DNA from: Halomonas sp. KG2
GTDB taxonomy: Bacteria > Pseudomonadota > Gammaproteobacteria > Pseudomonadales > Halomonadaceae
NCBI GenBank assembly: GCA_030440445.1
Contig: CP098528.1
Coordinates: 2,604,001 to 2,668,000 of the forward strand
Length of the DNA stretch: 64,000 nucleotides
Direction: 5' to 3'
Shown here one piece after another: positions 18,689 to 28,794 of the stretch (position 1 is the stretch's first letter; each line of letters opens with the position of its first letter). The notes under the pieces were generated by a model. It saw only the letters and a program-made list of their open reading frames with translations. It did not search any database and was not told the DNA's origin. The position numbers and the translations under genes were made by a program.

Positions 18689-19626
18689 GAGCAGCTGCGT
18701 TGAACCGCAGTATTCAATATACGCAACACCAACTGATCAAACTCTATACCCGCATGCGCCGCCGCTTGAGGCACTAAGCTATGATCCGTCATTCCTGGCA
18801 CTGTATTAACTTCAATCAGCCAAAACTTGCCCATCGCATCGCGCATCACATCTACACGCCCCCAGCCTTCGCCACCTACAGCATCAAATGCTTTCTTGCA
18901 TAGTTCTGCCAAGGCCTGCTCATCACCAGATGCTAAGCCACTGGGCAGGTGATACTGAGTAGTATTAGCAATGTATTTCGCTTCATAATCATAAAAACCG
19001 CCTGGGACTTCGACACGAATTGCCGGCAACACGTCATTACCAAGCAGAGCAACGGTATACTCCTCACCTACAACGAACCGCTCAGCCATGACACGGGCGT
19101 CATAGCTCGCCGCCTCATGATAGGCAGCCTCTAGTGCCTCCTGGCTTTTAACGATACTAATCCCCAGCGTGGAACCTTCGTGAACAGGCTTTACCATCAT
19201 TGGTAAACCTAATTGCGACACCACCATAGACCAATCAGATGTCTCGCTGAGCATGATGCTTTGAGGGGTGGGTAAGCCTACGGCTTGCCAAACCTGCTTC
19301 GTACGCTGTTTATCCATTGCTAACGCTGACGCCAGCACCCCACTGCCGGTGTAAGGCAACCCTAAAAGCTCTAGCGCTCCCTGCAGCGTACCATCTTCGC
19401 CACCACGACCATGAAGAGCCACAAAAATAGCCGTTGGGGCAAGGCGTTCTAGCCCTACCAAACCCTCTTCTTTTGGATCGTAGCCAATGGCATCGACACC
19501 TTGACGCTTTAGCGCGTCAAGCACAGCCGCACCGCTTTTAAGCGACACTTCGCGCTCTGCTGAAGTACCACCATAAACAACAACAACGCGTGCCAAGGGG
19601 TCATTCAATGACATTGCTGTACTCAT
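18685..19626 (-). CDS. ddlB: D-alanine--D-alanine ligase
   Basis: ATP-grasp enzyme that makes D-Ala-D-Ala for the peptidoglycan pentapeptide. It has 313 residues. [17 protein letters not shown] near the N-terminus, [27 protein letters not shown] and the C-terminal [15 protein letters not shown] metal-binding loop are all intact. It overlaps murC upstream (ATGA) and ftsQ downstream by 4 nt each. The position inside the dcw cluster indicates the DdlB-type paralogue. Confidence 0.96.
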   Translation of the reverse strand: MSTAMSLNDPLARVVVVYGGTSAEREVSLKSGAAVLDALKRQGVDAIGYDPKEEGLVGLERLAPTAIFVALHGRGGEDGTLQGALELLGLPYTGSGVLASALAMDKQRTKQVWQAVGLPTPQSIMLSETSDWSMVVSQLGLPMMVKPVHEGSTLGISIVKSQEALEAAYHEAASYDARVMAERFVVGEEYTVALLGNDVLPAIRVEVPGGFYDYEAKYIANTTQYHLPSGLASGDEQALAELCKKAFDAVGGEGWGRVDVMRDAMGKFWLIEVNTVPGMTDHSLVPQAAAHAGIEFDQLVLRILNTAVQRSCS

Positions 19627-21092
19627 AGCTCTACCTTATCTAGCGATAATTTGGCATGCGCGAAACGTAGCGAAATACCGCCCACATCACCAGCGCCTTG
19701 AGTAATAAAAATATCCCCAGGACGCAGCAGCTTGCTCAACAGTGCAGGTAGCTCCTGCTTATGCTCAACGAACAATGGATCGACTTCTCCTCGCTGACGA
19801 ATAGACCCAGCAAGGGTGCGACCCTCCGCGCCTGGAATCACGGCTTCCCCAGCGCTATAAACATCCAATAGAACGAGCGTATCTACTTGAGAAAGCACAC
19901 GAACGAAATCTTCATAAAGATCGCGGGTGCGGCTGTAGCGATGCGGCTGGTACAACATGACCAATCGACGTTCCGGCCAACCTGCACGAACCGCCTGGAT
20001 AACCATGTCAACTTCGCGGGGGTGGTGTCCGTAATCATCTACTAACATGATATCGCCATCAGCATTGGGGGCGCTGAAATGGCCATGCACTTGAAAGCGG
20101 CGCCCTACACCGGCAAAACTTGCCAACCCACGAAGAATAGCAGCGTCACTTACTCCAGCATCCGTTGCTACAACAATCGCCGCCATCGCGTTTAACGCAT
20201 TGTGGCGACCTGGCATTGCTAGCCGAATAGCCAATGGAGCAGCTTCCCCAGGACGCACTGCGGTGAACGAGACTTCACCGCCTTGCTGAGTAAAGTCCAC
20301 AATGCGGTAGTCAGCATCTTCATCGAAACCGTAGGTGACAAACTGGCGCTTCACCTGATCACGCATCGACCGAATATTAGCGTCATCAATACACAGCACT
20401 GCCAGCCCGTAAAACGGCAAATTATGAAGAAACTCGATGAATGTGCTTTTTAAGCGCTCAAAATCGCCACCATAGGTCGCCATATGGTCTGCATCTATGT
20501 TCGTCACAATAGAGACCATTGGCTGAAGATGAAGAAACGACGCATCCGATTCATCAGCCTCAGCGACTAGATAATCCCCCTCACCCAACCGAGCGTTAGC
20601 GCCAGCACTGGTGAGTTTTCCACCAATCACAAAGGTGGGGTCCAACCCGCCTTCCGCCAGCAGCGTTGCCGTCAAACTGGTTGTGGTCGTCTTTCCATGG
20701 GTTCCCGCGACAGCGATGCCATGGCGAAAGCGCATTAGTTCGGCCAGCATTTCAGCACGCCTAACCACGGGCACACGATGCTCATGAGCCCAACGGATTT
20801 CAGGATTTGTTGCATCAATGGCGCTGGAGACAACCACGACGTCAGCGCCTACTACATTCTCTTCAGCATGACCGATAGCAACGTTAACGCCACACTGTCG
20901 AAGGCGCTCAACAACAGTCGATGCCTTCATATCGCTACCGCTGACGCTGTAACCCTGATTTGCGAGCACTTCAGCGATTCCACACATACCTGCGCCACCG
21001 ATGCCAACAAAGTGCAAGCGCTTAATACGGCGCATACCAGGGCCGCTTGGACGGACACCTGAGTGCAACGCATTATTAATAGAGTTGGTCAC
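19623..21092 (-). CDS. murC: UDP-N-acetylmuramate--L-alanine ligase MurC
   Basis: Adds the first amino acid, L-alanine, to UDP-MurNAc. It has 489 residues from a GTG that overlaps the murG stop (GTGA). The Rossmann loop [17 protein letters not shown] binds [12 protein letters not shown] is the Mur-ligase P-loop, and [11 protein letters not shown] plus [10 protein letters not shown] are the central and C-terminal motifs. All catalytic signatures are present and the length is typical. Confidence 0.97.
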   Translation of the reverse strand: MTNSINNALHSGVRPSGPGMRRIKRLHFVGIGGAGMCGIAEVLANQGYSVSGSDMKASTVVERLRQCGVNVAIGHAEENVVGADVVVVSSAIDATNPEIRWAHEHRVPVVRRAEMLAELMRFRHGIAVAGTHGKTTTTSLTATLLAEGGLDPTFVIGGKLTSAGANARLGEGDYLVAEADESDASFLHLQPMVSIVTNIDADHMATYGGDFERLKSTFIEFLHNLPFYGLAVLCIDDANIRSMRDQVKRQFVTYGFDEDADYRIVDFTQQGGEVSFTAVRPGEAAPLAIRLAMPGRHNALNAMAAIVVATDAGVSDAAILRGLASFAGVGRRFQVHGHFSAPNADGDIMLVDDYGHHPREVDMVIQAVRAGWPERRLVMLYQPHRYSRTRDLYEDFVRVLSQVDTLVLLDVYSAGEAVIPGAEGRTLAGSIRQRGEVDPLFVEHKQELPALLSKLLRPGDIFITQGAGDVGGISLRFAHAKLSLDKVEL

Positions 21093-22186
21093 GCAGTCTC
21101 TCCTTGTTTAACCAGCGCTAAACATCCCTTTGTAAGACGCTCAGTCGCCTCTAAGTAGGCCGCCTGGCGGGCTTTAGAAGCCATATCTGACAAAACGCTC
21201 GGGACTAATAGCTCATCTAAATAGTGTGTTAATCGCTCGGGGGTAAGCTCAGACTGTGTGACACAAAGTGCCGCCCCGGCCTTTACTAAAACGTCAGCAT
21301 TGACCCGCTGATGATCATCAACAGCAAATGGAAACGGCACTAGCAAGGCGGGCTTTGCAGCTGCGGCAAGCTCTGCCACTGTTAGCGCTCCGGCACGGCA
21401 AACGACTAAATCTGCCCACTCATACGCAGCCGCCATATCGTCAATAAAAGGAGTAACATCTGCCACAATTCCATGCTCGACGTAGGCGCTTGCCGTCACC
21501 ACATCTCGGTCTTTGCCCGCTTGATGGCGAACATCAGGGCGTCGCTCTGGAGGCAAGCCCGCCAACCCGGGCGGTAAACGTTCATTCAATGCGACCGCCC
21601 CTAGCGAGCCACCAACAACTAATAACCGCAGCGGGCGAACGGCCAGCTCAGAAGCACTCCTTGGGTGCTCACCCAGTGCAGCAATATCTTCTCGCACCGG
21701 GTTGCCAATCACTTCTGCCTTGTCACCAAAAGCCTCGACAAACGCCGCGTAAGTGCGTGTCGCCAATTTCGAGAGCACTTTATTGGTCAGCCCAGCAATA
21801 GCATTTTGTTCATGTATCACTAATGGCACTCTGGAAAGCCACGCCGCCAGCCCACCAGGGCCACTGGCAAACCCACCTAACCCAACCACCACATCAGGAT
21901 TGAAGCGGCGAATTACCTTTCGCGCTTGCAGTACGGCTTGGGAAAGGTTCAGCGGTGCCTTCAGCCAGCCAGTGATTCCGTTGCCACGCAGACCGCTTAT
22001 GTCGATGGTATGAAGCGTAATACCTGCTTCTGGTACTAGGCGATTTTCGATCCCTCTTGGGCTTCCCAGCCACTCAACGTCGACATTGTGGGCTTTGAGC
22101 GAACGTGCTAATGAAAGCGCCGGAATAACATGACCTCCGGTACCTCCCGCCATAATTAAAATGCGTCGACGTGCGTTCGTCGTCAC
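21089..22186 (-). CDS. murG: Lipid II synthase MurG (GlcNAc transferase)
   Basis: Membrane-associated glycosyltransferase that adds GlcNAc to lipid I to give lipid II. It is about 365 residues from a GTG at 22186, chosen because AGGAG lies 6 nt upstream; a TTG at 22192 is too close to that site. [14 protein letters not shown] is the first glycine-rich loop, [11 protein letters not shown] the second, and [14 protein letters not shown] the third. [20 protein letters not shown] binds the UDP-GlcNAc. It precedes murC with a 4-nt overlap. Confidence 0.96.
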   Translation of the reverse strand: MTTNARRRILIMAGGTGGHVIPALSLARSLKAHNVDVEWLGSPRGIENRLVPEAGITLHTIDISGLRGNGITGWLKAPLNLSQAVLQARKVIRRFNPDVVVGLGGFASGPGGLAAWLSRVPLVIHEQNAIAGLTNKVLSKLATRTYAAFVEAFGDKAEVIGNPVREDIAALGEHPRSASELAVRPLRLLVVGGSLGAVALNERLPPGLAGLPPERRPDVRHQAGKDRDVVTASAYVEHGIVADVTPFIDDMAAAYEWADLVVCRAGALTVAELAAAAKPALLVPFPFAVDDHQRVNADVLVKAGAALCVTQSELTPERLTHYLDELLVPSVLSDMASKARQAAYLEATERLTKGCLALVKQGETA

Positions 22187-22204
22187 AAACAACTCCTTGA
22201 GTAG

Positions 22205-23386
22205 TTACGGTAACTGAGGTTCATGGCGTGATTTATAGGGTGTCGATACGCGACGCGGACGGTGACGCGTCTCTGCATCTACGCGCAACAACAAGCCAAT
22301 CATCATACCGGTTACCAATAAACTTGAACCGCCATAGCTAATCAACGGCAATGTTAGCCCTTTCGTTGGCAACAGCCCCGAGCTTACCGCCATATTGATA
22401 AATGCCTGAGCTGCGATAACGAAACCTATGCCATAGCTGACGTAGGCACCAAATAAATGACCTGCCAATTCTGCACGACGACCAATCAACATCGCCCTGG
22501 TAATGAGCAAAGTAAATAGCAGTACAACGAGAATGGCCCCTATCATGCCAAGTTCTTCTGCGATGACAGCAAAAATAAAGTCGGTGTGAGCCTCAGGCAG
22601 GTAGTGAAGCTTTTGAACACTATTCCCTAAACCAGTACCGGTCACATGCCCACGACCGAAAGCAATCAGCGCCTGAGTAAGCTGATAGCCCGTCGCAAAC
22701 TGATCAGCCCATGGGTCCAAAAAGCTCGTCCACCGCGCTAATCGGTAAGGCTCCATAACGACCATCATGACGGCACCAACAGCCAATACGCCACCACTAC
22801 CAAATAGTAAGGTAAGGGAAGCGCCGCTCATCATTAACATACCAATAACGCAAACGGTATATACCACCATGCCGCCAAAATCAGGAGCAAGAAAAAGCAG
22901 CCCTGCCGGAACGGCAAGCACCGCTAAAGGTCGCCACATACTGAATGCACGTTGGCGCAGATCATAGGTAAAGCGGGACATGAAGGCTGCCATGTAAAAA
23001 ATCAAACCGATTTTTCCAAGCTCGGAAACTTGCAGGCTAGGCAAGGGCCCAGGCAGTGAAATCCAGCGTTTACTGCCGTTAACTTCCTGACCAATCACGA
23101 GCACTAGCACTAGCATGATGATGCTCACTAGCAAAATCAGCGCTGCGTTTTGCCGCCATGCTTCCAAAGGAACACACAGCATAAAAAAACAAGCCAATAT
23201 AGCCAGAAATAGAAAAATGCCATGCTGCCGAGAGTAGTGATAGGTATTTTCAAGCAGACCTACCGATGCCGAACTTACCATCACCCAGCCCAGTCCAGCT
23301 AACGCCACGGCGGCGACGATTAACCACACATCGGAGGGTAAATGCCGCGTTGTCAAAGTATCGCGGATACGCTGCATTCGACTCAT
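22205..23386 (-). CDS. ftsW: Septal peptidoglycan polymerase FtsW (SEDS family)
   Basis: SEDS-family glycosyltransferase that polymerises septal glycan strands with FtsI. It has 393 residues and about ten TM helices. Family landmarks include NGSKRWISLPG (TM3-4 loop), PDFGGMVVY, the PEAHTDFIFAVIAEELG loop and the C-terminal LPLISYGGSSLL. The ATG overlaps the murD stop by 4 nt. Its place between murD and murG separates it from RodA. Confidence 0.96.
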   Translation of the reverse strand: MSRMQRIRDTLTTRHLPSDVWLIVAAVALAGLGWVMVSSASVGLLENTYHYSRQHGIFLFLAILACFFMLCVPLEAWRQNAALILLVSIIMLVLVLVIGQEVNGSKRWISLPGPLPSLQVSELGKIGLIFYMAAFMSRFTYDLRQRAFSMWRPLAVLAVPAGLLFLAPDFGGMVVYTVCVIGMLMMSGASLTLLFGSGGVLAVGAVMMVVMEPYRLARWTSFLDPWADQFATGYQLTQALIAFGRGHVTGTGLGNSVQKLHYLPEAHTDFIFAVIAEELGMIGAILVVLLFTLLITRAMLIGRRAELAGHLFGAYVSYGIGFVIAAQAFINMAVSSGLLPTKGLTLPLISYGGSSLLVTGMMIGLLLRVDAETRHRPRRVSTPYKSRHEPQLP

Positions 23387-24774
23387 AACCTCTCTCCTGA
23401 GTGATTATGCTGTTTATGCTTTTGCTCAACCCAATCCCGAAAGGCATCGCCTCTCGCCTGGTAATTGACAAACTGATCTAGGCTTGCGCAGGCGGGTGAC
23501 AGCAATACACAGTCGCCGGGCTCAGCTATTGCCCAGGCCACTTCCATCGCTTGAGTTAAATCGTGTACTAGATGCACTGGAACCGCAGATGACAAAGCGG
23601 CTTCAAGACGGAGTGCGTCAGCGCCAAATAGCACCGCAGTTTTGGCACACTCTGCTAACGGCATCGCCAAGGGGGTAAAATCAGCACCTTTACCGACACC
23701 ACCGGCCAATAATATTACTTTCCCTGTCAGCGATGCGCTAATGCCTTGAATCGCGGCCAGCGTAGCGCCAACGTTAGTGCCTTTTGAATCATTCACCCAC
23801 ATAACGTCATTGATACGAGCGATTACTTCACTACGATGGGGCAGCCCCTTAAAAGCTGTTAATGCTTGGCACATCGGTGCTTTTGCGAAGCCCAACGCCT
23901 TACCCATTGCCAATGCTGCAAGTGCATTAGCATAGTTATGCCGCCCTGCCATGTTGAGAGCTGCTGTGCCAAGCCAAGCACTATCACCATGGAACAGCGT
24001 TAACTCGCCGTCTTTTTCAACGACCCCCCAGTCATTACCTGCGGGTGCGAAGGCCGTGAAACGCTCTACATGATCCACAGACGACTCTGGCCAAGTGAGC
24101 GCGTCATCCGCGTTGACAATGACTGATTGTGCACCGCGAAAAATACGCTGCTTAGCGCGACGGTAACCCACCATATCTCCATGACGATCTAAATGATCTT
24201 CACAGAGGTTTAAAAAAGCAGCCGCTTTAGCCCCCAAATGAGGCGTTGTTTCCAGCTGAAAGCTTGAGAGTTCAAGGATGTAAAGCTCGGCATCAGGGTG
24301 TTCAGCTAATAAATCCAATGCAGCCGTGCCCAAATTCCCCCCCACCGCAGCTTTAACACCAGCAACTCTAGCCATCTCGCCGAGTAATGTCGTAACGGTT
24401 GACTTGGCATTAGAGCCAGTAATAGCAGCGACCGGCGCATTCACCGCACGAACAAACAAAGCAACCTCGCCTACCAGTACGGGCTCCCCCGTTGCTGGAT
24501 TATAACGCTCTAGCAAGCCATCAAGTCCTGGCGAATGAGGATCTACACCAGGACTGACCACCACTTCGTAGGCATCTGTAAAATCAAGCGCCGTTAACGG
24601 ACCACAATAAATCTCAACATTGGGGTTTTCGCTCTGAAAAGCGTGTAGCCCAGGAGGTTCAGCTCGCGTATCTGCCACCATAAATGACACGCCTTGACGC
24701 GCCAAATGCCGACAAATAGCTTGCCCAGAAATTCCCAGGCCAATAACAACGGTGATTCCATTTGCGACTCGCAC
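23383..24774 (-). CDS. murD: UDP-N-acetylmuramoylalanine--D-glutamate ligase MurD
   Basis: Adds D-glutamate to UDP-MurNAc-L-Ala. It has 463 residues from a GTG at 24774 with GGAG about 11 nt upstream. The N-terminal VVIGLGISGQAICRHLA loop, the P-loop GSNAKSTVTTL, the ELSSFQLETT motif, DHLDRHG and VNDSKGTNVGATLAA are all present. The P-loop has Ala where many MurD proteins have Gly, a variant also seen in other gammaproteobacteria. It follows mraY by 62 nt. Confidence 0.96.
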   Translation of the reverse strand: MRVANGITVVIGLGISGQAICRHLARQGVSFMVADTRAEPPGLHAFQSENPNVEIYCGPLTALDFTDAYEVVVSPGVDPHSPGLDGLLERYNPATGEPVLVGEVALFVRAVNAPVAAITGSNAKSTVTTLLGEMARVAGVKAAVGGNLGTAALDLLAEHPDAELYILELSSFQLETTPHLGAKAAAFLNLCEDHLDRHGDMVGYRRAKQRIFRGAQSVIVNADDALTWPESSVDHVERFTAFAPAGNDWGVVEKDGELTLFHGDSAWLGTAALNMAGRHNYANALAALAMGKALGFAKAPMCQALTAFKGLPHRSEVIARINDVMWVNDSKGTNVGATLAAIQGISASLTGKVILLAGGVGKGADFTPLAMPLAECAKTAVLFGADALRLEAALSSAVPVHLVHDLTQAMEVAWAIAEPGDCVLLSPACASLDQFVNYQARGDAFRDWVEQKHKQHNHSGERL

Positions 24775-24836
24775 GATGACCGGCTCCTTTGTGCATCACG
24801 CTAATAGTGGCAACACTGCCGCTATTACTTTGCTAA

Positions 24837-25919
24837 TCATCGAACTTTAAGCGTAGCCAACCCTAACAGCACCAGCACGACGGTAATAATCCAGAAACGC
24901 ACAATTACCCGTGGCTCTGGCCAACCTTTCAACTCGTAGTGGTGATGCAACGGCGCCATACGGAAAATACGCCGACCGGTAAGCTTATAAGAGCCAACTT
25001 GAAGAATCACCGAGACCGTCTCAAGTACAAAGATACCGCCCATAATAAACAGCACAATTTCTTGGCGCACAATAACGGCAACAACGCCTAGCGCTGCACC
25101 TAGTGCCAGCGCCCCCACATCGCCCATAAACACCTGTGCGGGATAAGTGTTGAACCACAAGAAGCCCAGGCCAGCACCAGCAATAGTGGCACAGAAAACA
25201 GCCAACTCGCCGGTACCATGAATAAAAGGAATATGTAAATAGTTGGCAAACACAGCATTTCCGCTTGCATAGGCAAATACGGACAAGCCCATCGCCACCA
25301 GCACAGTGGGCATGATCGCCAGACCATCAAGACCATCCGTGAGATTGACTGCATTAGAGCTGCCAACGATCACAAAATAAGTCAACACGATATAGAACAC
25401 GCCAAGCGGCAACGCGACATCTTTAAACATCGGGATCAATAAGCTAGTTTCAGCTGGTGTAGCGGCCGTGAGATAAAGCACCAAAGCAGCGCCAATACCC
25501 ACCACGGACTGCCAGAAATACTTCCAACGAGCGGGCAATCCACGCGGGTTCTTTTCCACAACCTTGCGATAATCGTCGACCCAGCCAATAGCTCCAAAGC
25601 CTAATGTGACCAGTAGCACCACCCAAACATAATGATTGGTTAAATCGCCCCAGACCAGCGTACTGATAGCAATAGCCAACAATATCATTGCCCCACCCAT
25701 CGTGGGCGTACCTGCTTTAGACAAATGAGATTGAGGGCCATCATCACGAATCGCTTGGCCAATTTGGCCTTCCACTAACCGGCGTATAACCCAGGGTCCA
25801 AGCCACAGGCATAGCATGAGGGCCGTTAGCGCTGCGAGAATGACACGTAAGGTTAAATAGTTAAAAACTTGGAAAGTAGACTGATATTGGGCTAGAAAAT
25901 TCGCCAGGTGAAGTAACAT
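24837..25919 (-). CDS. mraY: Phospho-MurNAc-pentapeptide translocase MraY
   Basis: Transfers phospho-MurNAc-pentapeptide onto undecaprenyl phosphate to form lipid I. It has 360 residues and ten predicted TM helices, the standard size. Conserved parts are [13 protein letters not shown], the WVDDYRKV aspartates, [28 protein letters not shown] and the [15 protein letters not shown]is-rich loop. The catalytic Asp residues are intact. It follows murF by 9 nt. Confidence 0.97.
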   Translation of the reverse strand: MLLHLANFLAQYQSTFQVFNYLTLRVILAALTALMLCLWLGPWVIRRLVEGQIGQAIRDDGPQSHLSKAGTPTMGGAMILLAIAISTLVWGDLTNHYVWVVLLVTLGFGAIGWVDDYRKVVEKNPRGLPARWKYFWQSVVGIGAALVLYLTAATPAETSLLIPMFKDVALPLGVFYIVLTYFVIVGSSNAVNLTDGLDGLAIMPTVLVAMGLSVFAYASGNAVFANYLHIPFIHGTGELAVFCATIAGAGLGFLWFNTYPAQVFMGDVGALALGAALGVVAVIVRQEIVLFIMGGIFVLETVSVILQVGSYKLTGRRIFRMAPLHHHYELKGWPEPRVIVRFWIITVVLVLLGLATLKVR

Positions 25920-25928
25920 GAACGGCGC

Positions 25929-27290
25929 TTACCTTGTTTCATCCGCACGTAGCGCAGCAATGACATTTTCCATGCCTGCACTACGCGATCCTTTCACCAA
26001 CAGTGTGGTGTTAGGCGGCAGAGTATTAATAACATGACGCACTAGCGTCTCGTGGTCGTCAAAATGCAGCCCGCGACCGAAGGCTTCACTTGCTGAACGG
26101 GCGGCATCACCAAACGTCAGTAATGTATCGATACCCAGTGACGCAGCGTAATGACCGATCTCAGCATGTAGGGCATGAGACTCGTTGCCCAGCTCCCCCA
26201 TTGCGCCAAGCGCGCACCAGCGCGGTGAAGGAAAGTTCGCTAACGCATCCAACGCCGCTTTCACAGCACCAGGATTTGCGTTGTACGTGTCGTCTAACAA
26301 CGTCGTATTGCGCACGCCGGGCACGATGCTTAACCTACCAGACAATGAGGACAATTCGCATAGCCCCATCACTACTTGCTCAGGCGTAACGCCTAATGCG
26401 AGAGCCGCCGTAGCAGCCGCCAAAGCATTACTCACATTATGCTTACCAATCAAGGGCAGCTGCACGTCGCCCAGTATTTGGCCACGTTCAACAAGCGTAA
26501 AAGCATACCGCCCCAAAGAGTCGCACGAAAGTGCGGACGCGTGAACGTCCGCATCGCCATGTAAGCCGTAGCTTACAACTTTCTTGCTTCCCGCACAGGC
26601 TGACCAAAATTCAAAGTAGTCGTCATCGCGGTTTAGCACCGCAATACCATCTTCAACTAGCCCGGCTAATATTTCGCTTTTGGCTTGGGCAATTTGCCCC
26701 ATACCGCCAAACTCACCGACATGAGCGCCTGTTACATTGGTAATGATGGCGACATTAGGAGAGGTCAACTGGCTGGTCCAGGCAATTTCGCCCAAATGAT
26801 TAGCCCCCAGCTCAATCACACCTGCCTGATGGTGCGTTGCTAAACGCAGCAACGTCAGCGGCGCACCAATGTCATTGTTTAAGTTGCCCTCGGTAGCAAG
26901 CACACCGCCTAATGGAGAAAGTAGCGCGGCCGTCATCTCTTTAACGGTTGTTTTACCGCTGTTGCCGGTGACAGCCACCAGTGGCAATGTGCAGCGCTGA
27001 CGCCACACCCGCGCCAGCAGGCCAAGGCTTAAACGCGTGTCAGCGCATACCAGTTGAGGAAGCAAACTGCTTACCGGGCGCTCAACCAGAGCAGCTGCAG
27101 CGCCTTTCTCAAGTGCCTGCTCAATAAAATCATGGCCATCAAAACGCGGCCCCTTCAAAGCTACAAACAGACACCCCGGCACAATATGACGCGTATCGGT
27201 AATTACCGCCGTCACCGACAACTCGCATAAAGCTTGCGGGACAGAAAGCTTTAGCGCTGAGGCAATACTAGCTAACGACCAGTTCATCAC
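25929..27290 (-). CDS. murF: UDP-MurNAc-tripeptide--D-Ala-D-Ala ligase MurF
   Basis: Adds the D-Ala-D-Ala dipeptide to complete the pentapeptide precursor. It has 453 residues. An N-terminal UDP-binding domain (TDTRHIVPGCLFVALKG) is followed by the P-loop GNSGKTTVKEM, the carbamoylated-Lys region (NNDIGAPLTLL, IELGANHLGEI) and the C-terminal LLDDTYNANPGAVKAAL. The GTG start overlaps the murE stop (GTGA); an ATG three nucleotides later is an alternative start. Confidence 0.96.
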   Translation of the reverse strand: MMNWSLASIASALKLSVPQALCELSVTAVITDTRHIVPGCLFVALKGPRFDGHDFIEQALEKGAAAALVERPVSSLLPQLVCADTRLSLGLLARVWRQRCTLPLVAVTGNSGKTTVKEMTAALLSPLGGVLATEGNLNNDIGAPLTLLRLATHHQAGVIELGANHLGEIAWTSQLTSPNVAIITNVTGAHVGEFGGMGQIAQAKSEILAGLVEDGIAVLNRDDDYFEFWSACAGSKKVVSYGLHGDADVHASALSCDSLGRYAFTLVERGQILGDVQLPLIGKHNVSNALAAATAALALGVTPEQVVMGLCELSSLSGRLSIVPGVRNTTLLDDTYNANPGAVKAALDALANFPSPRWCALGAMGELGNESHALHAEIGHYAASLGIDTLLTFGDAARSASEAFGRGLHFDDHETLVRHVINTLPPNTTLLVKGSRSAGMENVIAALRADETR

Positions 27291-28780
27291 ATGGCAGCCC
27301 TAAGTTTGAAGGCTTTAATCACTTGTTCGCTATCTTGGTAGTCATGACGCACGTTACCGATGTGCTGATAGGCCTCATGACCCTTTCCGGCCACCAAGAT
27401 AACGTCCTGGGGATCAGCCTGCTGAACCGCATGACAAATCGCCTGACTACGATCACCTATTTCCGTAAAGGCAGCCGCAGCAGAAAACCCCGAAATAATT
27501 TGTTGACGAATTTGCTCGGCAGACTCCGTACGCGGATTATCGTCAGTAACGATCACGCGGTCAGCTCGCTGCTCCGCCACTGCAGCCATTTCTGTTCGCT
27601 TCCCCGTATCACGCTCACCACCACAACCGAACAGGCACCATAGCTTTCCAGTGCTCCCTAAATGCTCTTTCAGCGCTTCGAGAGCATTAGCTAATGCATC
27701 CGGCGTGTGGGCATAGTCGATAACAACGCTGGGCGCATTAACCTCGCGGTATAACGCCATACGCCCAGGTACTGGCCCCAACTCAGTTGCCGACTCAAAC
27801 AACTGGTCTAAAGGCTCGCCCAACCCATAAAGCACACTAATGGCTAACAGCACATTGTCTAGATTAAACCGCCCCATCAAACCAAGATTAAGCGTCTTTT
27901 CACCTTCTGGCGTAGCAACAAGAGCCTGTTGACCATGCTCATGGGGATGCCAACCAATCACGCGCAGCGTCACTGCTTCATCGTCGCCTACTGCCAAAAC
28001 ACGCACACGGCTATCACAGCCTGCCAACATTAGCCGCGCAAGAGGATCATTTGCATTGACGACCGCAAGCACTAGCTCAGAACGCCGGAACAACTTTGCT
28101 TTTGCAGCGGCATAAGCCGCCATACTGCCATGGTAATCAAGGTGATCTCGTGTCAGGTTGGTGAATACTCCTGCGGCGACGTTCACTGCGTCTAAACGGC
28201 GTTGCTCAAGGGCATGTGAAGAAACTTCAAGCGCCACACGCTTGACGCCTTGATTCGCTAAATCAGCCAAGGTTTCTTGCATTGCCAATGAACCAGGCGT
28301 AGTAAGGCCTGTGTCGACCAATTGGCCAAGGCGACCAACACCCAATGTTCCGATCACTCCAGCAGGCTTGCCAAGCAGTTCACTTAACGCTGCTATGTAA
28401 TGGGTAACAGAGCTTTTCCCATTGGTGCCCGTCACCCCAATCACCTGAAGGTCTTTGGGAACAGAAAACAGTGTGCGACCTAGCTCGCCAAGTCGCATAG
28501 ACAGATGAGGCAAATAAAGTATTTGCCCGTCCAGTGAAACACCCCCTTCTTTCGTGTGCGCCAAAACGAGCGACGCACCTGCTGCCAATGCTTGATCAAC
28601 AAACTCATAACCATCACGCTGACTACCAGGGACAGCCACAAATACATCGCCCATCGCCAACTTACGCGTATCCGTCACTAAGCGAAGCTGCTCTGGCAAT
28701 TTAGGCAGCTCCTTAGGTAACACGGCGTTAGGCCAAACCTGCTTTAGCGCTACCCATAGACTCTCTGGGGACAACCTCAT
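27287..28780 (-). CDS. murE: UDP-MurNAc-L-Ala-D-Glu--meso-diaminopimelate ligase MurE
   Basis: Adds the third stem-peptide residue. It has 497 residues with P-loop GTNGKSSVTHY, the LEVSSHALEQ motif, and the meso-DAP recognition motif DDNPRTE, which indicates DAP rather than lysine, as expected in a Gram-negative. The N-terminal domain carries the usual VTDTRKLAMGDVFVAVPG. It follows ftsI by 14 nt and is coupled to murF. Confidence 0.96.
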   Translation of the reverse strand: MRLSPESLWVALKQVWPNAVLPKELPKLPEQLRLVTDTRKLAMGDVFVAVPGSQRDGYEFVDQALAAGASLVLAHTKEGGVSLDGQILYLPHLSMRLGELGRTLFSVPKDLQVIGVTGTNGKSSVTHYIAALSELLGKPAGVIGTLGVGRLGQLVDTGLTTPGSLAMQETLADLANQGVKRVALEVSSHALEQRRLDAVNVAAGVFTNLTRDHLDYHGSMAAYAAAKAKLFRRSELVLAVVNANDPLARLMLAGCDSRVRVLAVGDDEAVTLRVIGWHPHEHGQQALVATPEGEKTLNLGLMGRFNLDNVLLAISVLYGLGEPLDQLFESATELGPVPGRMALYREVNAPSVVIDYAHTPDALANALEALKEHLGSTGKLWCLFGCGGERDTGKRTEMAAVAEQRADRVIVTDDNPRTESAEQIRQQIISGFSAAAAFTEIGDRSQAICHAVQQADPQDVILVAGKGHEAYQHIGNVRHDYQDSEQVIKAFKLRAAM

Positions 28781-28794
28781 GCAATCTCCTTATG